Shown: positions 51,288-58,900 of the stretch, piece after piece
Layout: each line of letters opens with the position of its first letter
Numbering within the stretch: the stretch's first letter is position 1
Source: UBA11051 sp964390495
Lineage (GTDB): Bacteria > Armatimonadota > Zipacnadia > Zipacnadales > UBA11051
Direction: 5' to 3'
Length of the DNA: 64,000 bases
Assembly (NCBI GenBank): GCA_964390495.1
Contig: CAYMIN010000008.1
Span: forward strand, 62,001-126,000
Translations under genes and position numbers: made by a program
The notes under the pieces: model-generated
Seen by the model: only the letters and a program-made list of their open reading frames with translations
The model's database searches: none
Told to the model about the DNA's origin: nothing

Positions 51288-51674
51288 CTACTCACCGAAC
51301 CCCGTTTTGATTCCCCCTTCCCGGGTACCCACGCCGAAGGCGTGGGTGAGGAAGGGGGCTAGGCGGTTAGGCCGCATTATTCATGAACGCGTAGGTCGGG
51401 CATCTCTAGCTTGCATTGTTCGCGAAGGCGTAGGTCGGGCTTTCTAGCCCGACGCCGTTACCAGTCACGGACCAGCCAGGCTAGAAAGCCTGGCCTACGT
51501 GGGGTTGCACTGTGTCATTTTCGAGATATTTTAGGAAAGGGCGCTGTGCGGCTGGCAATGGCCTTTGCCGGCAGTTTCGCCTCATCTGCGATGGTCTTCG
51601 TGAATAGTGCGGGTTAGGCCAAGCCACAACACCTCTGCCAACGGCGTTGTCTGCGGGCCTGAAGGGATCAAGCC
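51288..51674. repeat. Intergenic region with family E and several family A repeats
   Basis: About 390 bases between the two EamA half genes. Family E at 51318-51362 (GGGTACCCACGCCGAAGGCG ... GAGGAAGGGGG), then family A units at 51389-51408 (diverged), 51428-51460 (CGTAGGTCGGGCTTTCTAGC then CCGACGCCGTTA), and an inverted diverged copy about 51479-51500 (GGCTAGAAAGCCTGGCCTACG). No gene seen; an in-frame stretch at 51540-51620 is not supported. Confidence 0.75.
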
Positions 51675-52121
51675 TTGAAGAGATACGTGCTTATCGGCTG
51701 TCTGATAGCGATTATCAGTTGGGGTGTAGGTGGTGTCATTGACAAAGTGGCGCTTAACACCATGTCGGGGATGTCGCCGCTGACGGCGCAGTTCTTCCGT
51801 TTCGCCGTCGCCACGCTGGCGTTGTGGATATGCGGGGCGTTCACCGGCTTCTACGGCCAGGTGTGCCGCTTGAGCCCTCGCGCCTGGCTCTACATTGTCC
51901 TCAGCGGCCTTTTCGGAGTTGGGGTCGGGGGAGCGACATACCTGTTCGCGGTGCAGCTTGGTGAGGTCTCGGAAGTCGCGGTGTTTACTTCGGGCTATCC
52001 GGTCCTGACGGTATTCCTGGCGGCCCCGTGCCTGGGCGAGAAGCTGACGTGGAACAAACTGGTCGGCACTCTCATGGTTGTCGGCGGCCTGATGATGCTC
52101 TCCCTCTTCAACGGCGTCTAG
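51675..52121 (+). CDS. Half-size EamA/DMT transporter subunit 2
   Basis: A 148-residue membrane protein, one EamA domain, visibly related to the subunit at 50829 (IISWGVGGVIDKVALNTMSGMSPLTAQ; VAVFTSGYPVLTVFLAAPCLGEKLTWNKLVGTLMVVGGLMML). Start is TTG 51675 with GAAGGGA 7 bases upstream. The repeat-filled gap separates the two halves. They probably assemble as a heterodimer. Convergent with rsmI (13-base gap). Confidence 0.8.
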   Translation: MKRYVLIGCLIAIISWGVGGVIDKVALNTMSGMSPLTAQFFRFAVATLALWICGAFTGFYGQVCRLSPRAWLYIVLSGLFGVGVGGATYLFAVQLGEVSEVAVFTSGYPVLTVFLAAPCLGEKLTWNKLVGTLMVVGGLMMLSLFNGV

Positions 52122-52134
52122 CGGACTTGCCGTC

Positions 52135-53016
52135 CTATTCCTCTGCCGATTCCTCTACTACGTCCAGCGCCATCTGGTACGCCGTGTTGCGCGACATCGA
52201 GGTCAGCCTCGCTACAACGTCGGCCGCGCTCTTGACCGACACGCCGGATTCGAGAAGCTGCTGCAGCGTCGCCCGAACCGCTGCTTCATCAACCGCGGCT
52301 TCGCTGACCTCGTCGCCGGCCTCAATGACTATCACGAACTCCCCACGCGGCTCATTCTCGGCAAAATGCCGGGCAAGCTCGGCGAGCGGCCCGCGCACGA
52401 ACTCCTCGAACTTCTTGGTAATCTCGCGGCCCACCACCGCATATCTGTCGCCGGCGATTCCAGATAGCTCCTCCAGCGTGGGCCGCAGCCGCTGCGGAGC
52501 CTCGTAGAGCACCACGGTCCACGGCTGGGAGGCGACGAGCCTGAAGAACTCCGCCCGCTCTCGGCCCTGGCGCGGCGGATAGCCCAGAAACAGGAAGCGG
52601 TCGGCGTTGATACCCGAGGCGCTGAGGGCGGCGGTAAGGGCGCTGGGACCGGGGATGGGGCAGACGGTGATGCCGGCCTCCACGGCGGCTCTGACCAGCT
52701 TCGCCCCGGGGTCAGAGACTGCCGGCGTTCCGGCGTCGCTGACATATGCCACAATCTGGCGCTGGCGCAGGCGCTCGATGATCCGCTCCAGCTTGGCCGC
52801 CCCGCTGTCACCGTGGAAGCTCTCGGTCGGCTTCTCGATGCCGAAGTGTGACATCAGCTTGGCGATGCGGCGGGTGTCTTCGGCGGCGATCAGGTCGGCG
52901 TATTGCAGGGCCTCCAGGGCCCGCTCGGAGATGTCGCTGAGGTTGCCGATCGGGGTCGCCACGATCAGCAGCAGTCCGGACGATCGCGGACGGGAAGACG
53001 CGGCTATGGCCTTCAC
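52135..53016 (-). CDS. rsmI: 16S rRNA (cytidine-1402-2'-O)-methyltransferase RsmI
   Basis: A 293-residue SAM-dependent enzyme (SPOUT-unlike, tetrapyrrole-methylase fold) that 2'-O-methylates C1402 of 16S rRNA. LLIVATPIGNLSDISERALEAL near 16, EDTRRIAKLMSHFGI near 46, YVSDAGTPAVSDPGAKLV near 90, PIPGPSALTAALSASGI near 120 and GEFVIVIEA near 236 are the family blocks. C-terminal extra helices (SRNTAYQMALDVVEE) are present. Start GTG 53016. It ends a three-gene operon (ppiC-nadE-rsmI). Confidence 0.94.
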   Translation of the reverse strand: MKAIAASSRPRSSGLLLIVATPIGNLSDISERALEALQYADLIAAEDTRRIAKLMSHFGIEKPTESFHGDSGAAKLERIIERLRQRQIVAYVSDAGTPAVSDPGAKLVRAAVEAGITVCPIPGPSALTAALSASGINADRFLFLGYPPRQGRERAEFFRLVASQPWTVVLYEAPQRLRPTLEELSGIAGDRYAVVGREITKKFEEFVRGPLAELARHFAENEPRGEFVIVIEAGDEVSEAAVDEAAVRATLQQLLESGVSVKSAADVVARLTSMSRNTAYQMALDVVEESAEE

Positions 53017-53036
53017 ACCTCGCTACTTGCTGCGGT

Positions 53037-53831
53037 CTAGCTGTTCACCCAGCAGTCACAGACATCGCAGGCCTTGGGCATCCGCCGTTTGAAGGCATTG
53101 CGCTCGACCAGGGCAAACACACGCTCCACCGCCTCAGCCTTAGCGCCCTCGGCGGCTATGGCTTCGGCGTCTTTGCCCAGTTCGAGCATGTTATACAGGA
53201 TCCAGTCGGCCTGCTCGTAACTCAGGCCCAGTTCCCCCTCATCGGTCTGTCCCGGCCACAGGTCGGCTGAGGGCGCTTTATCAATGATTGCCTGCGGCAC
53301 GCCCAGATACGCTGCGAGCTGTCGCACCTGGGTCTTGTACAGGTCCCCAATCGGGACAATCCCGGCGGCCATATCGCCCCACATGGTCGTATAGCCCAGC
53401 ATCCCCTCGGTCTTGTTGCCGGTGCCGATGACCATGGCGTGGTGCACTTTGGCCATATCGTAGATGACGCTCATGCGCTCTCTGGCCATCTTGTTGGCTC
53501 GCCGAATCTGGCCGGCCTCCGGGAAGCGCGCGAAGTAGCTGTCTATCTGCGGCGTGATCTCGATTACCTCGAAGGCGACACCGAGCTCGGCGGCCACCAG
53601 GCAGGCGTGCTCCTGACTGGTCGGGTTGCTGGTGGCATAGGGCATGTTATAGGCCCGGAAATTGTCGGGGCCAATCGCACGGAGGGTCAGATACGCCGAC
53701 ACCGCCGAATCCAGGCCGCCGGACAGCGCGATCACCGCACCATCGAGGCCCGGCTGTGCGATGGCCTCGCGGATGAAGCCGGCGATCCTGTCGGCAGTCG
53801 CCTGTTCGTCTATGGCCAGCTCTTCCAGCAT
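53037..53831 (-). CDS. nadE: NAD synthetase, ammonia-dependent
   Basis: A 264-residue N-type ATP pyrophosphatase. The P-loop SGGLDSAVSAY at 37-47, KMARERMSVIYDMAK near 113, GTGNKTEGMLGYTTMWGDMAAGIVPIGDLYKTQ near 136 and APSADLWPGQTDEGELG near 187 are conserved. No glutaminase domain, so it needs free ammonia. It converts NaAD to NAD. The extreme C-terminus is unusual, with CDVCDCW (residues about 256-262), which could bind a metal. It starts 17 bases after the ppiC stop and is followed 20 bases later by rsmI. Confidence 0.93.
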   Translation of the reverse strand: MLEELAIDEQATADRIAGFIREAIAQPGLDGAVIALSGGLDSAVSAYLTLRAIGPDNFRAYNMPYATSNPTSQEHACLVAAELGVAFEVIEITPQIDSYFARFPEAGQIRRANKMARERMSVIYDMAKVHHAMVIGTGNKTEGMLGYTTMWGDMAAGIVPIGDLYKTQVRQLAAYLGVPQAIIDKAPSADLWPGQTDEGELGLSYEQADWILYNMLELGKDAEAIAAEGAKAEAVERVFALVERNAFKRRMPKACDVCDCWVNS

Positions 53832-53848
53832 CGCTTCGCCAATCGCGA

Positions 53849-55540
53849 CTAGGGGATGTTCATCGGCATAAACGGCATGCCACCGCCCATGCCCGTCTCG
53901 CGGACATATTCCAGGTACTCGTCAATCCACTTCTGTTCCTTGGTGGCCAGGTCGTCTTTGTTCATTTCCTCGAACTGCTGCTTGAGTTGCACGTGCGTTC
54001 TGTAATCCTTCTCGATGTACGACCGCGCCCAGTCCGAAGCCGACTTGAACGAGCTAATCGCCCTTTCCTCGTCGCCTTTATCCAGCAGCAACTCGCCCAG
54101 CCTCATATGCGCGCGCGGCGAGGTCGCCCCCTGCTCGCTGGCCGTGATACTCTCCAGCATCGTGATTGCCTGCTCCAGTTGGCCGGTCTCCTCATAAATC
54201 TCGGCCAGTTCGTAGGCCGCCACGATGTTCTCCGGATCGCTGGCCACAGCCTGCTCAATGTATTTCACACCTTCGGCGGTCTTACCCTCGTCGAGCAGTT
54301 GGTAGGCCTTCAGCTCCGCATCAATGATCTCGATATCGGCCTGCTCCTGCAATTGCTGCAGGTATTCTCCCCAGGCCCGGTACCTGGCCTGCGCCAGCGC
54401 CTGCTGCCGGTATCGCTCTTTGTCTTCCTCGAAGTCATCCGGAATCTCCGCGCGCCGGTCTTCGACCTTGATTATGTGATAACCGAAGCTGGTCTCGATC
54501 ACCTCGCTGACCTGTCCCGGCTTCAGCGCGAAGGCCGCTTTCTCGAACTCAGGCACCATGCGGCCTTTCCTGAACCAGCCCAGCTCACCGCCCTCTGCGG
54601 CATTGCTGTCATCGTCGCTGTACTGCTTAGCCAGCTTGGCGAAGTCGGCGCCGCCCTTGATCTTGCCCAGCAATTCCTCCGCGAGCGCCTTAGCTTTCTG
54701 TTTGGCCTGCTCCTCGGAGATCTGCTCCTCGACGCGGCTTTTGGGCTCCTCGGTTCTCTCAGCCGCCTCTTTGGCCTTAGCGCCTTCAGCTTCTTCGTTT
54801 GAGGCCTTGGCGGCTTGGTCGTCCGTGGCCTCGGCCTGCTTTTCGTCTTCCCTCATGCCGGCGGGCGTAATCAGAATATGTCGCGCCTTGACCTCGGTGA
54901 AGCTGTCCTTGAGCTGTTCGTCGCTCATGGCCGCAGCCGCTTCGACTTTCTCCTTGAGCTTGGCTAGCTGCAGATTGGTCCTGAACGTGTCCTCATCCGG
55001 CAAAGCCTTGCGGATACTGTCGCGCAGTTGTTCCAGGGAGATCCGCTTGCGCTCCAGATAATCGCGTAGCGACTTCTTATCCGGAAAGCGCCGCTGCAGT
55101 TCCTCCTCGACCATCTGGTCTTTCTCAGCCTCGACGTCCTGGTTCGTGATCTTGATATGTTCGCGCTTGGCCGCCTCCTGCTGAAGCTGCCGGCTGATTA
55201 TCCCTTGCAGCACGTTAGTTTTCAGAAAGCGCATCTCGGTCGGGTCGAGCTGTTGGGCGAAGCGCCTCTCGGCCAGAGCGAACTCCATGTAGTAATCCTG
55301 ACGCAAAACCTGCTTGGAGTTGATGGTGGCGACTATGTTGCTGAGCTGCTTGGGTTTCTGGCCGGCGGCCTCGCGGGCCGCTCGCGACGGCGGCCCGAAG
55401 GAGAAGTAGGTACCGATCAGCAGCGCGATGATTATCAACACGAATATCATCATTGCCGGACTCAGCAGTTCCAGCCGGCGTTTGCCTTTGCCGACCTTAA
55501 CGGGTCGGCTGAAGAACTTCCGCATGCGCATAATGGACAT
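53849..55540 (-). CDS. Membrane-anchored peptidyl-prolyl isomerase (SurA/PpiC-like) with TPR tail
   Basis: A 563-residue periplasmic folding factor. One N-terminal transmembrane anchor (LLSPAMMIFVLIIIALLIGTYF, about 25-47), a SurA-N-like helical chaperone region (about 60-210), a parvulin domain begun by VKARHILITPA near 219 and completed by AKALAEELLGKIKGGADFAKLAKQYSDD to GYHIIKVEDR near 365, and a C-terminal TPR-type region (430-540). A charged, low-complexity insertion of about 65 residues (about 230-295) splits the parvulin fold. It probably assists envelope protein folding. M1 is chosen, with GGAG 10 bases upstream; M4 and M6 are also possible. Confidence 0.85.
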   Translation of the reverse strand: MSIMRMRKFFSRPVKVGKGKRRLELLSPAMMIFVLIIIALLIGTYFSFGPPSRAAREAAGQKPKQLSNIVATINSKQVLRQDYYMEFALAERRFAQQLDPTEMRFLKTNVLQGIISRQLQQEAAKREHIKITNQDVEAEKDQMVEEELQRRFPDKKSLRDYLERKRISLEQLRDSIRKALPDEDTFRTNLQLAKLKEKVEAAAAMSDEQLKDSFTEVKARHILITPAGMREDEKQAEATDDQAAKASNEEAEGAKAKEAAERTEEPKSRVEEQISEEQAKQKAKALAEELLGKIKGGADFAKLAKQYSDDDSNAAEGGELGWFRKGRMVPEFEKAAFALKPGQVSEVIETSFGYHIIKVEDRRAEIPDDFEEDKERYRQQALAQARYRAWGEYLQQLQEQADIEIIDAELKAYQLLDEGKTAEGVKYIEQAVASDPENIVAAYELAEIYEETGQLEQAITMLESITASEQGATSPRAHMRLGELLLDKGDEERAISSFKSASDWARSYIEKDYRTHVQLKQQFEEMNKDDLATKEQKWIDEYLEYVRETGMGGGMPFMPMNIP

Positions 55541-55647
55541 AAATTACCAGACTCCTCACGACTGTAACGCCGGCTTGGTTGCTGCTGCTGCCGTCAGTTG
55601 TTACTGTTTGTGGATGAGCATCGGGTGGTGACGTTTTCGGCGTGTGT

Positions 55648-55680
55648 GTGCTTCCGCCGAGAATCCGGCCCAGCCGTTGC
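55648..55680 (-). repeat. Family B partial repeat before thiC/ppiC gap
   Basis: GCTTCCGCCGAGAATCCGGC followed by CCAGCCGTTGCC, the right end of a family B unit. It lies between the thiC stop region and the ppiC start. Confidence 0.6.
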
Positions 55681-55712
55681 CTTGAGTCGTTGAAACGGGC
55701 CGCCAACGGCCC

Positions 55713-56987
55713 TCAGCCCTTCTTCCCCAGTTTCACTTTCATGGAACAGAATCGCCCGCACATCGAGCAGGCTTTCGGATCCAGACTGCCGCGCTCCCCG
55801 CGCACATCAATAACGCGGCCCGGATTGAGCGCCAGTTCCCGCATCCTTTCCCAGTCCAGCGCGGCTCGCGCCCTGCTCATTTCATCATCCCAGTCGCGCG
55901 CGCCGGGGACGCCTTTGACTATATCGGCGGAGTGGGCGGCGATCCGGCTGGCCATCACACCATCCCACACGTCCTGCGCGTTGGGGAGTCCCAGATGCTC
56001 GGCGGGCGTCACGTAGCAGAGAAAGTCAGCGCCGGCGGCGGCACAGATCGCCCCGCCGATCGCCCCGGTGATATGGTCGTAGCCGGGCGCGATGTCGGTA
56101 GTCAGCGGCCCCAGCACATAGAAAGGCGCGCCGTGGCAAAGCTCTTTCTCCAAAATCACATTGGCCGCGATCTGGTCCAGGGGCATGTGCCCGGGGCCTT
56201 CGACAAACACCTGCACACCGGCGGCTCGCGCGCGGGCAACTAGGTGGCCCAGCACGCGCGTCTCGGCGACTTGCCCGGCGTCGGTGGCATCGGCGACGGC
56301 GCCCGGACGCAGCCCGTCGCCCAGGCTGATGGCCGTCCGGTGCCGCAGGCAGATCTCCAGCACCTGATCATAGTACTCGTACAGCGGATTCTCGCCACCG
56401 GTAAGTTGCATCCACCGCGCCAGCATCGAGCCGCCGCGGCTGACGACATCGCAGATCCGCTCATCTCGTTGCAGCGCTGCGACCGTTTCCTGGGTCACCC
56501 CGCAGTGCAGTGTCAGGAAATCAATACCGTCGGCGGCGTGCCTCTCCACGACCTCAAGTACCTGCTCGGCGGTGATGTCGGAGATCTTGCCATCGTCGCC
56601 CAGTTCGGCGATTACCTGATAGATCGGCACCGTGCCCATAGCCACCGGACAGGCGGCCCGGATCTCCTTACGGATTACGTCCAGGTCCCCGCCGGTGGAA
56701 AGGTCCATTACCGCATCCGCACCTGCCGTGACGGCGACCTCCAGCTTATCCAGCTCATCCTGCAATGTTGAGAGGTCGGGCGAGGTCCCGATATTGGCGT
56801 TGACTTTGGTGCGCAGACCCTTGCCGATGCCCATCGGCTTGGCCGCGCCCTCGGGCGAGCCCATCACGACGATGCTGCCGTTCTCCAGGCCCTGGTAAAT
56901 GGCCTCTGGCGCGCACTTCTCATCTTCCGCCACCGCCTCAACAGTGGCGGCCGGTATCTTGTCGTAGTCCTTCAACGGTATATTCAT
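55713..56987 (-). CDS. thiC: Phosphomethylpyrimidine synthase ThiC (short form)
   Basis: A 424-residue radical SAM enzyme that makes the HMP-P pyrimidine of thiamine from AIR. GADAVMDLSTGGDLDVIR near 95, LHCGVTQETV near 160, SLGDGLRPGAVADATD near 225, VEGPGHMPLDQI near 268 and APGYDHITGAIGGA near 302 are family blocks. The C-terminal cluster site is CSMCGRFC (CX2CX3C), one residue shorter than the CX2CX4C of the E. coli type; this is typical of the short ThiC group. ATG 56987 is used; a GTG at 57008 is an alternative. It has its own promoter but no TPP riboswitch was recognised. Confidence 0.93.
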   Translation of the reverse strand: MNIPLKDYDKIPAATVEAVAEDEKCAPEAIYQGLENGSIVVMGSPEGAAKPMGIGKGLRTKVNANIGTSPDLSTLQDELDKLEVAVTAGADAVMDLSTGGDLDVIRKEIRAACPVAMGTVPIYQVIAELGDDGKISDITAEQVLEVVERHAADGIDFLTLHCGVTQETVAALQRDERICDVVSRGGSMLARWMQLTGGENPLYEYYDQVLEICLRHRTAISLGDGLRPGAVADATDAGQVAETRVLGHLVARARAAGVQVFVEGPGHMPLDQIAANVILEKELCHGAPFYVLGPLTTDIAPGYDHITGAIGGAICAAAGADFLCYVTPAEHLGLPNAQDVWDGVMASRIAAHSADIVKGVPGARDWDDEMSRARAALDWERMRELALNPGRVIDVRGERGSLDPKACSMCGRFCSMKVKLGKKG

Positions 56988-57086
56988 GGGGTCTATACGC
57001 CTTCTCACGCGCTACTGGTGATTGGATTGCAGCCGGCTTGCAGCCTTGTCGTGTCGGTTGGCCGCCGCCTGGAAAAAGTGTGCACA

Positions 57087-57115
57087 ATTATAGCTTTGGC
57101 GAGTCCGCTTTGCAA
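57087..57115 (-). promoter_or_regulatory. Promoter of thiC
   Basis: On the minus strand TTGCAA (57115-57110), 17-base spacer, TATAAT (57092-57087). It overlaps the end of the region after gltX (stop at 57129), giving thiC a separate transcription start about 90 bases before its ATG. Confidence 0.75.
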
Positions 57116-57128
57116 GCTGCGCCGTCGC

Positions 57129-58634
57129 CTACTGCTCGTCTTCATCATCGCCGCTCGGGGCCAGTTTGCCCTCGCGCGAAAGCTCGGCGGCGCGCCGCAA
57201 TCGCGCCGCCACGTCATCCCGCGCCAGCAGTTCCAGCAGATGAAACAGGCTGGGGCCGATGGTGGTGCCGGTCACTGCCGCCCGGCAGGGGTGGATCACC
57301 TTACCCGCGCCCACTCCCATCGCCTCGGCTAGGCCGCGGATAGTGCTCTCGACGGTCTCGGCATTCCACTCCTCGAGGGCCTCAAAGCCCTCGGCGAGCC
57401 GCTCCAGGACCTCCGCGGCTCCTTCCTTATTCAGCCACTTGCTGCGGGCCCGGTTTTCGTACTCGTAGTCATCGCTGAAGAAGTAGCGCGCCCAGGTGGT
57501 GTAGGTGCTCAGCAGTTTCGCCCGCTCCTGCATGAGTCCGACGACCCGGGTGAGCCATTGCCAGCGCTCTGGGGACGGCTCTGGTTCCATCAGTCCGGCC
57601 GCCACCAGCCAGGGATGGACCCGCTCGGCCAACTCACCGGGATTCATCTGCTTCATATACTCGCCGTTCATCCATTCGGCCTTTTTCAGATCGAATACCG
57701 ACGGCGCTTTGTTGCAGGCCTCCAGCGAAAAGCGATTGACGATCTCCTCCTGCGGCATTATCTCTTGTTCGTCACCCGGCGACCAGCCTAGCAGGGCCAG
57801 GAAGTTGAACATCGCCTCCGGCAGGTATCCTAGCTCCTGGTACTCCATCACACTGACTGCGCCGTGGCGTTTGGAGAGCTTGGTACGGTCCTCGCCCAGG
57901 ATCAGCGGCAGGTGTGCGTAATGCGGATGCGGCAGGCCCAGTGCCTCCTGCAGTTGCAGATGCACCTGCGTATTGGGCAGATGGCCGGCACCCCGGATCA
58001 CGTGGGTGATCCCCATCGCCGCATCATCAACCACTACTGCTAGATGGTAGGTGGGGAAGCCCGACTGCTTCAAGATCACCGGATCGCCGGACAGGTTGTT
58101 ATCATAGACGACCTCGCCCTGGATCGTGTCATTGACGACCGTATTGCCGGTTTGTTTCATCTTGAGGCGGATACAGGGCTGGCGACCTTCGCCGGCCAGC
58201 TTGGCCCGCTCCGCTTCGCTGAGGGTTCGGCATTTGCCGTCGTACTTGGGCGGCAGGCCCTGGGCGCGCATGATTTCCCGCCGCTCTTGTACCTCTGCGG
58301 GCGTGCAATAGCACGGGTAGGCCTTGCCCTGCTCGACTAGCTGATTGACCTTCTGTTCGTATAGCTCCAGGCGCTGTGACTGGATGTATGGGCCGTAAGG
58401 CCCGCCGACATCGGGACCTTCATCCCAGTCAATCCCCAGCCATTTCAGCCCACCGTAGATCACCTGGAGAGCCTCGGGGGTGGAGCGCAGTTCGTCGGTA
58501 TCCTCGATCCGCAGGATGACGGCTCCGCCGTTGTTACGCGCAAACAACCAGTTAAACAGCGCGGTATGAGCGTTACCGACGTGCATGCTACCAGTTGGTG
58601 ACGGGGCAAATCGGGTCCTTATATCCTCTGACAT
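57129..58634 (-). CDS. gltX: Glutamyl-tRNA synthetase
   Basis: A 501-residue class I synthetase. RTRFAPSPTGSMHVGNAHTALFNWLFA near the N-terminus contains the HIGH-equivalent HVGN, and KLSKRHGAVSV near 248 is the KMSKS-equivalent. CYCTPAEVQERR near 105 is the zinc-site-like region. The start at 58634 (MSEDIRTRF) fits the family better than the ATG at 58667, which adds 11 residues. An acidic tail (SGDDEDEQ) ends the protein. With only one gltX seen and tRNA-Gln present, a role in indirect Gln charging is possible but cannot be judged here. Confidence 0.95.
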   Translation of the reverse strand: MSEDIRTRFAPSPTGSMHVGNAHTALFNWLFARNNGGAVILRIEDTDELRSTPEALQVIYGGLKWLGIDWDEGPDVGGPYGPYIQSQRLELYEQKVNQLVEQGKAYPCYCTPAEVQERREIMRAQGLPPKYDGKCRTLSEAERAKLAGEGRQPCIRLKMKQTGNTVVNDTIQGEVVYDNNLSGDPVILKQSGFPTYHLAVVVDDAAMGITHVIRGAGHLPNTQVHLQLQEALGLPHPHYAHLPLILGEDRTKLSKRHGAVSVMEYQELGYLPEAMFNFLALLGWSPGDEQEIMPQEEIVNRFSLEACNKAPSVFDLKKAEWMNGEYMKQMNPGELAERVHPWLVAAGLMEPEPSPERWQWLTRVVGLMQERAKLLSTYTTWARYFFSDDYEYENRARSKWLNKEGAAEVLERLAEGFEALEEWNAETVESTIRGLAEAMGVGAGKVIHPCRAAVTGTTIGPSLFHLLELLARDDVAARLRRAAELSREGKLAPSGDDEDEQ

Positions 58635-58734
58635 TGCTTCTGCTCTTTCATGCACCTTGATAGGCATTTACTGACTTGTTGGTATTGAGGCTTGTACTAT
58701 GGTTTACACATCTCAGCAGTTGCCCCGTAGTCCG

Positions 58735-58880
58735 TGCCCCCCGCATATCATCCCGTAGCTCGGGCATCCCAGCACCCTCCGCGTAGTTCGGGCTTTCCAG
58801 CCCGACAGCCGTTGCCGTTGCTGCTTGCCGTTATGCCTCTCCCTGTGGGAGAGGGCTAGGGTCAGGGCTGCCGTTGCCGC
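58735..58880. repeat. Family A pair and GAGAGGG hairpin before gltX
   Basis: A diverged family A unit (CCGTAGCTCGGGCATCCCAG, 58752-58772) is followed by a full one (GCGTAGTTCGGGCTTTCCAG then CCCGACAGCCGTTGCC, 58780-58817) and a CTCTCCC-TGT-GGGAGAG hairpin (58838-58855) with a GGCTGCCGTTGCC tail. The 230-base gap otherwise holds no gene. Confidence 0.7.
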
Positions 58881-58900
58881 ATGCCGGCCCCTAAACCCGG

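Noticed and set aside
51411..51617. 68-residue plus-strand frame between the EamA genes
   Set aside because: It translates family A repeats (RSGFLARR-type peptide) and has no ribosome site.
56988..57130. TPP riboswitch upstream of thiC
   Set aside because: Expected from context, but neither strand shows the CTGAGA and CTGATctGG-type core blocks in the right order.
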